Assembly: GCF_029028005.1 (NCBI RefSeq)
Contig: NZ_JAOTPO010000006.1
Location: 62,001 to 126,000, forward strand
Reading direction: 5' to 3'
DNA: 64,000 nucleotides
Origin: Alkalihalobacterium chitinilyticum
GTDB taxonomy: Bacteria; Bacillota; Bacilli; Bacillales; Bacillaceae_F
Position numbers and translations under genes: made by a program
Notes under the pieces: generated by a model
Told to the model about the DNA's origin: nothing
Seen by the model: only the letters and a program-made list of their open reading frames with translations
Database searches by the model: none
Shown here: piece after piece, positions 27,342-35,058 of the stretch
Position numbering within the stretch: position 1 is the first letter of the stretch
Layout of the letters: every line of letters starts with the position of its first letter

Positions 27342-29282
27342 ATGAGTGCTATTGCTGGTATCTACCATTTAAATAATCAACCTGTGTCTCAAGAAGCTAG
27401 CATAAAGATAATGAGCGAACTTTCAAAGTTCCCTGCTGATCATATCCATACATTATCTGGCGAACACTTTTTTCTAGGATGTCATGCTCAGTGGATTACC
27501 TCAGAGTCAGTCGGTGAAACTCTACCATTCTATGATTGGGATAGAAAGTTAGCTATAACGGTAGATGCCATTATTGATAATAGACAGGAACTATTTGATA
27601 AATTACAAGTGCCTTATGATAATAGAAAAAGTATGCCGGATAGCCATTTAATTTTGCTTTCCTACGATAAATGGGGTGAAGATAGTCCGAAGTACTTAAT
27701 AGGTGATTTTGCATTTATGATCTGGGATGAACGTAAGCAAATGTTTTTTGGAGCAAGAGACTTCTCAGGAAGTAGAACTCTCTATTATACATATAATCAA
27801 AAAAAGTTTGCCTTTTGCTCAACAATAGAACCCCTTCTTACATTACCAGGGATAAAAGGGGTATTAAATGATCAATGGCTTGCTGAATTTCTAGCAATTG
27901 CAGGAATGATTGATACCGCTGATGCTTCTATAACACCGTTTAGGGATATTCATCAATTAGCACCCGCCCACAGTATTACTGTTAAGAAAAGTGGTACCAA
28001 GCTGCAAAAGTATTGTCATTTTAATACTTCAGAAAAGCTCAAGTTAAGGTCAGATGGTGAATACATCGAAGCTTTTCAAGACATTTTTCAGAAGGCAGTT
28101 GATTCACGGTTACGAACTCATCTTCAAGTGGGGGCACAATTGAGTGGAGGTCTGGATTCAGGGTCCATTGTAGCTTTTGCAGCCAACACTTTGCGTCAGG
28201 AAGGAAAAACCTTACATACTTTTAGCTATATTCCACCAAGTGATTTCGATGATTTTACACCTAGACACCTAATGCCTGATGAACGACCGTTTATTCGATC
28301 TACTGTTCAACATGTTGGAGGGATCAAAGATAACTATTTCAATTTTGATGGTCGAGATCCATATACAGAAATAGATGATTTCCTTGACATTATGGAAATG
28401 CCTTATAAATTTTTTGAGAATTCGTTTTGGTTAAAAGGAATGTTTGAAAAGGCATCTGAAGAAAATATTGGTCTCTTACTTAATGGTGGTAGAGGTAACC
28501 TGACTATTTCTTGGGGGGCAGCAATTGATTATTATGCAATTTTATTAAAAAAGTTTAGATGGTTACGTCTTATGCAAGAGTTGAATTATTATAGTCAAAA
28601 CTTAGGTGGAGCTAGGTTTAGAAGATTACCTCTAATTGCCAAAACTGCTTTTCCTTTTATTAATGAACGACTTTCAGTGAATCATAGTTACACAAATCCG
28701 ATGTTAATCAACCCGGACTTTGCTGAAAAGATTGCTGTATTTTCTAAGTTAAAAGAATATGGCATGGACGAGTCGGGGTGGTTTTCATCACCAAATATAT
28801 ATGAGCAGAGAGTACGTCATTTTGAGGATGATTTTCATTGGAATGCTAGTAATACTCTTGCGGCAAAATTGTCGATGCGGTATCGATTATGGAAACGAGA
28901 CCCTACAAATGATCTTCGTGTCGTACGATTTTGTTTATCACTACCGGAGGAACAGTATGTTCAGAAAGGACTAGACCGTGCTTTAGTTCGCAGGGCAACG
29001 GATCAATTACTACCCGAAAAAATTCGATTAAATCAGAAAGTTCGAGGTGTTCAAGGGGCAGACTGGGTTCATCGATTGATGCCCAAATGGGATCGCTTTA
29101 TGAATGATCTCCATGAGCTTGTGAATGACGAAATATCAATGAACTATTTAAATCGAGAAACGGTGCAAAGCGCTTTAGAAAGTGTTAGGAATGGGGTTAG
29201 TCCGGAGTATGTTCTCAACCCTGATAGTAAGGTGCTCATGAGAAGCTTGATCGTTCACAAATTTATAAAAAAATTCGCTTGA
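27342..29282 (+). CDS. lasso peptide macrolactam synthetase (asparagine synthase-like), first copy
   Basis: This asparagine-synthetase B homologue of 646 residues lacks the catalytic Cys2 of true glutamine amidotransferases: it starts MSAIAG where AsnB has MCGI. The C-terminal ATP pyrophosphatase domain has SGGLDSG at residues 268-274. In lasso pathways (C protein, McjC/PadeC type) this enzyme adenylates the side chain of Asp or Glu in the core and joins it to the new N-terminus. The start ATG 27342 follows GGAGG; an upstream in-frame ATG at 27306 has none. It is directly followed by its own precursor gene and is paralogous to the copy at 29869. Confidence 0.9.
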   Translation: MSAIAGIYHLNNQPVSQEASIKIMSELSKFPADHIHTLSGEHFFLGCHAQWITSESVGETLPFYDWDRKLAITVDAIIDNRQELFDKLQVPYDNRKSMPDSHLILLSYDKWGEDSPKYLIGDFAFMIWDERKQMFFGARDFSGSRTLYYTYNQKKFAFCSTIEPLLTLPGIKGVLNDQWLAEFLAIAGMIDTADASITPFRDIHQLAPAHSITVKKSGTKLQKYCHFNTSEKLKLRSDGEYIEAFQDIFQKAVDSRLRTHLQVGAQLSGGLDSGSIVAFAANTLRQEGKTLHTFSYIPPSDFDDFTPRHLMPDERPFIRSTVQHVGGIKDNYFNFDGRDPYTEIDDFLDIMEMPYKFFENSFWLKGMFEKASEENIGLLLNGGRGNLTISWGAAIDYYAILLKKFRWLRLMQELNYYSQNLGGARFRRLPLIAKTAFPFINERLSVNHSYTNPMLINPDFAEKIAVFSKLKEYGMDESGWFSSPNIYEQRVRHFEDDFHWNASNTLAAKLSMRYRLWKRDPTNDLRVVRFCLSLPEEQYVQKGLDRALVRRATDQLLPEKIRLNQKVRGVQGADWVHRLMPKWDRFMNDLHELVNDEISMNYLNRETVQSALESVRNGVSPEYVLNPDSKVLMRSLIVHKFIKKFA

Positions 29283-29296
29283 AAGGAGGTGACAAC

Positions 29297-29452
29297 ATGA
29301 AAAGAGAATGGAAAAAGCCAGAATTAGAAGTGTTAAATGTTAGTGAAACAATGGCATCAACTGTTTATGGTCCTTATACAGATGAAGCTTATGTACCAGG
29401 AGAAAGTGTAGACCCAAATGACCCTGAAACTTGGGATCGTTTTACGAGCTAA
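29297..29452 (+). CDS. lasso peptide precursor A1
   Basis: This 51-residue peptide gene sits 14 bases after the synthetase, behind a perfect AAAGGAGGTGA binding site. The leader (residues 1-19, MKREWKKPELEVLNVSETM) carries the W/Y-x2-P-x-L-x2-L pattern bound by B1 proteins and the conserved Thr at position -2. This matches the paeninodin family. The core would start at Ala20 (ASTVYGPYTDEAYVPG...) and ends in Ser51, the residue phosphorylated in paeninodin-type peptides. The first acceptor Asp is at core position 10 if cleavage follows Met19, or position 9 if it follows Ala20. The core of 31-32 residues is long and acidic. Confidence 0.85.
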   Translation: MKREWKKPELEVLNVSETMASTVYGPYTDEAYVPGESVDPNDPETWDRFTS

Positions 29453-29503
29453 GTATTACTATACTTAATTTTATTAGCCTTCATAAGTCAAATTAATATG
29501 ACT

Positions 29504-29546
29504 AGATCCCTCTTACCTTACTTGTAAAGTATGGGGGATCTTTTAT
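29504..29546 (+). terminator. terminator after precursor A1
   Basis: AGATCCCTC pairs with GGGGGATCT, extended inward by further pairs, and is followed by TTTATATATTT. It ends the first module (C1-A1) as a separate transcript. The rest of 29453-29868 has no gene and carries the regulatory region of the second module. Confidence 0.85.
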
Positions 29547-29728
29547 ATATTTGAGCCTGTTAATGTTGGTGTTGATTTTGGGCTTGAAATGTAAAACTTA
29601 TAGAGCGCATTTTGAGCCGAAGATTGATGAGTATCAACTCTTGATTTACTAAACTGTCTTTAATAAAAATTATTTGTTAATGTTATTGACTTCCTACTGA
29701 TTAGGTGTTAATTTATGTATATATATTT

Positions 29729-29744
29729 GTTCGTTATAAAGAAT
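29729..29744. promoter_or_regulatory. palindromic operator candidate, copy 3
   Basis: GTTCGTTATAAAGAAT matches copy 1 at 13 of 16 positions. A promoter should lie just upstream: TTGACT is at 29686-29691, but no clear -10 stands at the right distance (TATATT at 29720 is too far, TAATTT at 29709 is weak). The position relative to copy 4 mirrors the first module. Confidence 0.5.
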
Positions 29745-29806
29745 TAAATTATTGAGGTATCTAATTTTAATAAAGCTTTAAAGAGCTTTTAATTTTTAAA
29801 CTTTTT

Positions 29807-29822
29807 GTTCTTTATCAAGAAC
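29807..29822. promoter_or_regulatory. palindromic operator candidate, copy 4
   Basis: GTTCTTTATCAAGAAC differs from copy 1 at one central base and keeps both perfect half-sites. It starts 78 bp after copy 3 and ends 46 bp before the second synthetase start. Confidence 0.62.
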
Positions 29823-29868
29823 TAATTGATTTTACTAGTTAAATATATTGACTAGATGGAGGAGCAGG

Positions 29869-31815
29869 ATGAGTGCTATAACTGGGGTCATTAATCTTAA
29901 TAATCAACCTATAGATAAATCATATATAGACATGCTGATGAGTGCCTATAATTACTATTCCTTTGATGCTATTGATACATGGTTGAAGGATAATGTGTTT
30001 CTTTGCTGCCATGCACAATGGATTACTCCAGAGTCTCTTGGAGAAAAGCTACCTTATTATGATTATGATCGACAATTGGTCATAACTGCTGATGCCATTA
30101 TTGATAATCGGCAAGAGTTATTCTCTAAGCTACAGATTGATCGCGATGTTCAAAAGACTATTCCAGATAGTAAGCTCATTCTATTAGCCTATGAAAAATG
30201 GGGGGAAGATGCTCCGAAGCACTTAATTGGCGACTTTGCTTTTATGATTTGGGATGAAAAAAAACAAAAATTGTTTGGTGCAAGGGATTTTTCTGGGGCA
30301 CGAACACTTTATTACGTTAATGGTGAATATCAGTTTGCATTTTCTACTACAATAAAACCTTTATTTAGCCTACCTTACATTAGTACAAAATTAAATGAAG
30401 AATGGTTAGCTGAATTTATAGCTATTCCTTCAATGGTCGAAGCGGTGGATATGTCAACTACAGTTTATCAATCCGTCTTTCAAGTACCGCCATCCCATAG
30501 TATCACTGTAGAAAATAGAAAAGTATCGTTAAAAAGATATTGTAAGGTATTTACAGGTGAACAAATAAGGCTAAAGTCTAATGAAGAATATGAAGAAGCA
30601 TTTCGTGAAGTTCTTGAGGAAGCTGTCAAATGTCGTATTCGTACTCATGGTTCAGTAGGTTCTCATTTAAGTGGGGGATTGGACTCGGGTTCAGTAGTAA
30701 GTTTCGCTGCAAGAGAATTAAAGAAGCAAAATAAAAATATACATACGTACAGTTATATCCCTGAAGAGAATTTTATAAATTGGACACCTAACTATTATAT
30801 ATCTGATGAAACACCATTTATCAAAGAGACTGTAAACTACGTAGGAAACATAATAGACACCTATTGTGACTTTAAAGGAAAAAGCCCATTGAATGTAATA
30901 GATGATTTTCTTGAATTAATGGAAATGCCATATAAATTTATAGAAAATACTTTCTGGTTAAAGGGTATTTATGAGGTTGCTGAGCAAAATGGAATAAAAG
31001 TTTTATTAAATGGTGCGAGAGGGAACCATTCCATTTCTTGGGGTTCTTTAAACTTAACATATAATTACTATTCAACGCTACTTAAAAAATTACAACTAAT
31101 TCGTTTAAATTATGAATTAGATTCGTATTGTAAAAATTTTAGAACAGGTAAATCTGTAATGGTACCTTTTATAGCTAAAAAAGCTTTTCCTCTATTAGCA
31201 CAAAGTGTGAGAAAGAATGATGAAGGAAATCAATTTCAATCATTTATTAATCCTAATTTAGCTAAGAGAACGAGAGTTTATGAGAAATTAATGTCCTTTG
31301 GTGTGAATCCTAAAGGAGGATCTGTCACTGACTTGTCTAGTTATAGAAGAAAGTATTACGACCAGTTATTCCCATGGAATAAAAGTGGAGTGGCAGGAAC
31401 CAACTTGTCTTTAAAATATTCGATTTGGGATAGGGACCCTACAAACGATATACGTGTAATTCGCTATTGTCTAGCTATACCGGATGAGCAATATGTAACG
31501 GGTGGGTTAGAGCGATCATTAATTCGAAGGTCTATGAAAAATCTTTTACCTGATAAAGTGAGACTTAATCAAAATAGTCGAGGAATACAAGGTGCCGACG
31601 TAATCCATCGAATGACTTCTAATTGGGGGAGCTTTATTTGTGAAATAAAACAGTTAAGTATCGATTCAAGAATGTCTGAATTATTAGACATGAATGTAAT
31701 AAAAGAAGCAGTTAAAGAGTATGAAAATCAGCCACGTCCAGAAATGGTTTTTGAAGATAGTTTTAAAATCTTAACACGTAGCTTAATCCTTTACCGATTT
31801 ATGAATAAATTTTAA
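29869..31815 (+). CDS. lasso peptide macrolactam synthetase (asparagine synthase-like), second copy
   Basis: This 648-residue paralogue of the gene at 27342 starts MSAITGV, again without Cys2, and carries SGGLDSG at residues 268-274. PDSKLILLAYEKWGEDAPKHLIGDFAFMIWDE and RDPTNDIRVIRYCLAIPDEQY are shared in close form between the copies. The start ATG 29869 follows GGAGG. It is followed 18 bases later by precursor A2, repeating the C-A order of the first module. In characterised paeninodin-type clusters the precursor usually comes first, so the order here is unusual. One synthetase per precursor suggests each is matched to its own core. Confidence 0.9.
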   Translation: MSAITGVINLNNQPIDKSYIDMLMSAYNYYSFDAIDTWLKDNVFLCCHAQWITPESLGEKLPYYDYDRQLVITADAIIDNRQELFSKLQIDRDVQKTIPDSKLILLAYEKWGEDAPKHLIGDFAFMIWDEKKQKLFGARDFSGARTLYYVNGEYQFAFSTTIKPLFSLPYISTKLNEEWLAEFIAIPSMVEAVDMSTTVYQSVFQVPPSHSITVENRKVSLKRYCKVFTGEQIRLKSNEEYEEAFREVLEEAVKCRIRTHGSVGSHLSGGLDSGSVVSFAARELKKQNKNIHTYSYIPEENFINWTPNYYISDETPFIKETVNYVGNIIDTYCDFKGKSPLNVIDDFLELMEMPYKFIENTFWLKGIYEVAEQNGIKVLLNGARGNHSISWGSLNLTYNYYSTLLKKLQLIRLNYELDSYCKNFRTGKSVMVPFIAKKAFPLLAQSVRKNDEGNQFQSFINPNLAKRTRVYEKLMSFGVNPKGGSVTDLSSYRRKYYDQLFPWNKSGVAGTNLSLKYSIWDRDPTNDIRVIRYCLAIPDEQYVTGGLERSLIRRSMKNLLPDKVRLNQNSRGIQGADVIHRMTSNWGSFICEIKQLSIDSRMSELLDMNVIKEAVKEYENQPRPEMVFEDSFKILTRSLILYRFMNKF

Positions 31816-31833
31816 TTGAAAGGAGGTGATAAG

Positions 31834-32001
31834 ATGAAAAAATTATGGAAGCAGCCAAACCTAGAAATTCTTGATGTAAGTATGACAATGAATGGACCAG
31901 GCAATGCAAACCCAGATTGTTTTGATGTTTCTGAAGGAAAAAGCGAAACACATGATGGGCAATCTAATGCAAGTTGTAGAGATGGTCAACTCTTTAGTTA
32001 A
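31834..32001 (+). CDS. lasso peptide precursor A2
   Basis: This 55-residue precursor follows a perfect AAAGGAGGTGA. The leader MKKLWKQPNLEILDVSMTM is very close to that of A1 and to the paeninodin leader, with Thr at -2. The core of 36 residues starts NGPGNANPD and resembles paeninodin's AGPGTSTPD, giving a nine-residue Asn1-Asp9 ring. Two cysteines lie at core positions 10 and 29, both outside the ring, which could form a disulfide in the tail. The last residue is Ser, as in A1 and paeninodin. Asn at position 1 and the long tail are unusual. A longer reading frame starting at 31816 is rejected because of the binding site. Confidence 0.88.
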   Translation: MKKLWKQPNLEILDVSMTMNGPGNANPDCFDVSEGKSETHDGQSNASCRDGQLFS

Positions 32002-32032
32002 GAGGCTTTTTTGAAGAAGTTTTAGACACCAG

Positions 32033-32059
32033 CCCTTATACCTTAAGCAAGTATAAGGG
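32033..32059 (+). promoter_or_regulatory. attenuator-like hairpin after precursor A2
   Basis: CCCTTATAC pairs perfectly with GTATAAGGG across a 9-base loop, followed by ATGTTTTGG, a poor T-tract. It probably lowers read-through from the precursor into the processing genes, or protects the 3' end of the precursor message. Confidence 0.6.
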
Positions 32060-32066
32060 ATGTTTT

Positions 32067-32108
32067 GGAGAATTTCTAATCAAAAAATAAGCAGCTTGGA
32101 AGTTCTCC
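32067..32108 (+). promoter_or_regulatory. second intergenic hairpin before the kinase gene
   Basis: GGAGAATTTCT can pair with GGAAGTTCTCC (11 bp, two G-U pairs) around a 20-base A-rich loop. No T-tract follows. It may be an RNA stability or processing element and comes 44 bases before the kinase start. Confidence 0.45.
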
Positions 32109-32152
32109 AGAATAGTTAATTGAGCTAATAAAAAATTGGGGGAACCAAAAAC

Positions 32153-33082
32153 ATGAATCATTTTCTAACTTACAGAGGATTTGGTTTTAATATAGCAAGT
32201 GTCATTCCACTTCGCGAATTATTGGTGATTGATAATGGAGAAAACATTGATATTACAATTGAGATGGCTGATTTATCACAAATGTGGGAGGACTTATCCG
32301 ATCCTGACTATGATCCATATTTTGTAATCTATGAAAATTTCTTATTGTTTCATATGCCAAACACAGCTATCTTTCTTATAGAAGAGGGTAAACGTATTTA
32401 TGTTTCTCCTATGAACGATGTTGACGAAGATACTCTCAGGCTTTACTTACTGGGAACCTGCATGGGTGGGATATTAATGCAACGCAGGATCCTGCCGTTA
32501 CATGGTAGTGCGATTGCCATTGATGGAAAAGCCTATGCGGTTGTTGGAGACTCTGGTGCGGGTAAGTCAACACTTGCTTCTGCCTTTTTAAAGAGAGGCT
32601 ATCAGTTAATTAGTGACGATGTTATTCCTGTGACTTTAAGTAAAGGGCAGACTCCATATGTTACACCAGCCTACCCTCAGCAAAAGTTGTGGCAAGAGAG
32701 TTTGACCGAATTTGGTATGGAATCAGGAAAATACCGACCTATTGTTGATCGTGAAACAAAGTTCGCTATACCTGTCGTTCATCAATTTGTAGATGAAATC
32801 TTACCACTAGCAGGGATCTTTGAATTAACCAAAACCAGTAATGATGAAATTCAGTTGTTACCTATACAAAAACTGCAGCGTTTTCAGTTACTTTTTTATA
32901 ATACGTATCGAAACTTCTACATTGAACGTGCCGGGTTAATGAAATGGCACTTCGACTTTTCCGCTAAGATGGTCAACCACATAGAGTTCTATCAGATCCA
33001 ACGACCGACATCACGTTTTACAGCGAACACATTAACCGAGATGATTTTAGACACTATTCAAAAGGAGGCAAACGTAATATGA
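32153..33082 (+). CDS. HprK-like lasso peptide serine kinase
   Basis: This protein of 309 residues has an HPr kinase/phosphorylase-like core: LPLHGSAIAI with His117, and the P-loop GDSGAGKST at residues 132-140, followed by YQLISDDVIPV. In paeninodin-type clusters this enzyme (PadeK) phosphorylates the side chain of the C-terminal Ser of the precursor. Both precursors here end in Ser, consistent with that function. The start ATG follows GGGGGA. Its stop overlaps the start of the next gene. Confidence 0.87.
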   Translation: MNHFLTYRGFGFNIASVIPLRELLVIDNGENIDITIEMADLSQMWEDLSDPDYDPYFVIYENFLLFHMPNTAIFLIEEGKRIYVSPMNDVDEDTLRLYLLGTCMGGILMQRRILPLHGSAIAIDGKAYAVVGDSGAGKSTLASAFLKRGYQLISDDVIPVTLSKGQTPYVTPAYPQQKLWQESLTEFGMESGKYRPIVDRETKFAIPVVHQFVDEILPLAGIFELTKTSNDEIQLLPIQKLQRFQLLFYNTYRNFYIERAGLMKWHFDFSAKMVNHIEFYQIQRPTSRFTANTLTEMILDTIQKEANVI

Positions 33083-33366
33083 CAACGAAGCAAATCGGAC
33101 TACGTACTATAGTTAATCAAGGCCCAGGAAATATTGTAAGTGATATGGATGGCGAAAAAGTAATGTTAAGCATTGATAAAGGTAAATATTTTAACTTGGG
33201 TGATGTAGGTGGAGACATTTGGGAGCTTATTGAACGCCCTATTAAAGTGGAAGAAATTGTTGAAAAGCTACTAAAAGAGTATGATGTCGAGCATAGCCAA
33301 TGTGAAGAACAAGTCGTTTCTTTTCTGACTTTATTAGCGAAAGAGGATTTAATTCAGGTAAACTAA
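33079..33366 (+). CDS. PqqD-like leader recognition protein (lasso B1)
   Basis: This is a PqqD-fold protein of 95 residues. GEKVMLSIDKGKYFNLGDVGGDIWELIERP is the typical winged-helix region with the GKYFNLN-like strand. B1 proteins are RiPP recognition elements that bind the leader pattern of the precursor and deliver it to the B2 protease. Only one copy is present, so it must serve both precursors, as their leaders are nearly the same. The ATG overlaps the kinase stop. Confidence 0.9.
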   Translation: MTTKQIGLRTIVNQGPGNIVSDMDGEKVMLSIDKGKYFNLGDVGGDIWELIERPIKVEEIVEKLLKEYDVEHSQCEEQVVSFLTLLAKEDLIQVN

Positions 33367-33405
33367 CATGTTATTAATAGGTTCGAGTACTAGAGGAGAC
33401 CAGGT

Positions 33406-33885
33406 ATGATGTTACAAAAAATAAAGGCTTTTGTGAAATTAGACGTAAAAACGAAGCTGATGTTTCTCGAGGCATTTCTGTTTTTAGGTTGGGGACGGAT
33501 AATGAAGTTACTTCCTTTTTCTAAAATTGCTCCGACTTTAGGGTTACCTATGGAAGAAACAAATCGTGATTATAATGAACAAGAAAAAAGGGTACTTGCT
33601 TCTGTTTCTCAATCCATACACATCATGAGTAAATACACATTATGGGAGAGCCAATGTTTAGTTAAAGCAATTGCGGGAATGAAGATGCTTGAAAGACGAG
33701 GAATTGAGAGTACTATTTATTTAGGGACAGCGAAGGATGAGAGGGGATTATTAATTGCTCATGCTTGGTTAAGAAGTGGTCCATTTTATATTTCTGGAGC
33801 CGAAGAGATGGAGAGGTTTACTGTCGTTAGTAAATTTGCCAAAAGAATAAGTGCCCGTCAGATCAAAGGAGAACATTATGGATAA
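33406..33885 (+). CDS. lasso leader peptidase B2 (transglutaminase-like)
   Basis: This protein of 159 residues is of the lasso B2 family. It has the catalytic Cys in SQCLVKAIAGMKMLERRGIE (Cys84) and His in IAHAWLRSG (His119), the typical spacing of the microcin J25 processing protease. It cleaves the leader after the residue that follows the conserved Thr. Two adjacent ATGs follow GAGGAG. The third residue of the triad is not clear from sequence. Confidence 0.88.
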   Translation: MMLQKIKAFVKLDVKTKLMFLEAFLFLGWGRIMKLLPFSKIAPTLGLPMEETNRDYNEQEKRVLASVSQSIHIMSKYTLWESQCLVKAIAGMKMLERRGIESTIYLGTAKDERGLLIAHAWLRSGPFYISGAEEMERFTVVSKFAKRISARQIKGEHYG

Positions 33886-35047
33886 TATTCAGGCTCTCAA
33901 TATACAAGACATCCCGAAGGAATTATCGGTCATGTTACAAATGCTTAGCCATCAACAACATTCATTAGATGAACACAAATTAGAAAAAATCGATTGGGAC
34001 TTATTCGTGGAGTTAGCTTTGCATCACCGTTTATATCCTGTATTATATCCGGAGTTAAAGAAAGTAAGTAATTATGTTCCTGCAAATGTCCTACAACTGA
34101 TTCATGGGTACTATAAAAGAAATACATTTCAAATGTTGCATCTCAGTGCAGAAATGGAACAAGTGAATGAACTATTTATTATTAAAGGTATTCCTCTTCT
34201 TTTCCTAAAAGGACCTGTTTTGTCTCATTCTCTTTATGGAAATCTCTCTTTACGAACATCAAGTGATTTGGACTTCCTCATTCCTATTGAACGTTTACAA
34301 GAGAGTGAGCAATTACTAGTTGAGCTTGGTTACGAGAAAGATGATTATATTGAGACGGTTTTAGAAGATTGGCGTTGGCGACACCACCATGTCACGTATT
34401 TCCACCCTCAAAAAGGAATTAAGCTAGAAATTCATTGGCGACTTCATCCCGGACCAGGAAAAGAACCGACCTTTCAAGAATTATGGAACCGTAAGCAAAC
34501 AAGTAAGTACTCACACCATCCGATCTACATGCTTGGCTATGAGGATCTGTTTATTTTTCTCGTCTTACATGGAGCTAGACATGGTTGGTCGAGATTACGG
34601 TGGCTCGTGGATATTCATCAGATCTTACAAAAAGACATTGATTGGAAAGTATTGCACCACTTAATGAAAAGATATAAGGCTAAGCCTATCTGTGGGCAAG
34701 CTGTTATCTTATCGTCTCAATTTTTTCAAACAAATGTTCCAAAAGAGCTTAAGCCTTTAATCAATCAACCGTCAACTAGATTAGCTCAGGAAGCCATCTT
34801 TTATTTAGAGAGAATGGTTAACCTTCATACAGACCCTGTCCCTGAAGAGGTGTCAAACTACCATAAACGTCATTTATTCTCTTTAATGTCTAATCAGCAG
34901 AAAATCCTATTTATCTTAAGTTTTTTATACCCATACCCAGAAGATGCTGAAACATTACCATTACCGAAGCCACTTCACTTCTTGTATTTCCCTTTGCGAC
35001 CCTTTTTGTGGGCTTGGAGAAAAACAAGAAAGCATGCGATTTCGTAG
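33878..35047 (+). CDS. nucleotidyltransferase-fold protein of lasso clusters
   Basis: This protein of 389 residues belongs to the PF14907-like nucleotidyltransferases. IPLLFLKGPVLSHSLYG and LRTSSDLDFLIPIERLQESEQLL carry the metal-binding D-x-D (SDLDF), and KLEIHWRLHP follows. The gene is a common partner of the kinase in Bacillales lasso clusters, where it is thought to extend the phosphorylated C-terminus, with sugar addition reported for a related pathway; I treat that as background, not shown here. The start ATG 33878 follows AAAGGAG and overlaps the B2 stop by 8 bases. Confidence 0.83.
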   Translation: MDNIQALNIQDIPKELSVMLQMLSHQQHSLDEHKLEKIDWDLFVELALHHRLYPVLYPELKKVSNYVPANVLQLIHGYYKRNTFQMLHLSAEMEQVNELFIIKGIPLLFLKGPVLSHSLYGNLSLRTSSDLDFLIPIERLQESEQLLVELGYEKDDYIETVLEDWRWRHHHVTYFHPQKGIKLEIHWRLHPGPGKEPTFQELWNRKQTSKYSHHPIYMLGYEDLFIFLVLHGARHGWSRLRWLVDIHQILQKDIDWKVLHHLMKRYKAKPICGQAVILSSQFFQTNVPKELKPLINQPSTRLAQEAIFYLERMVNLHTDPVPEEVSNYHKRHLFSLMSNQQKILFILSFLYPYPEDAETLPLPKPLHFLYFPLRPFLWAWRKTRKHAIS

Positions 35048-35058
35048 GGGGACTTATC

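Noticed and set aside
31816-31833. Six-residue N-terminal extension of lasso precursor A2
   Set aside because: It would contain the perfect AAAGGAGGTGA binding site, and the A1 precursor starts at the equivalent later ATG.
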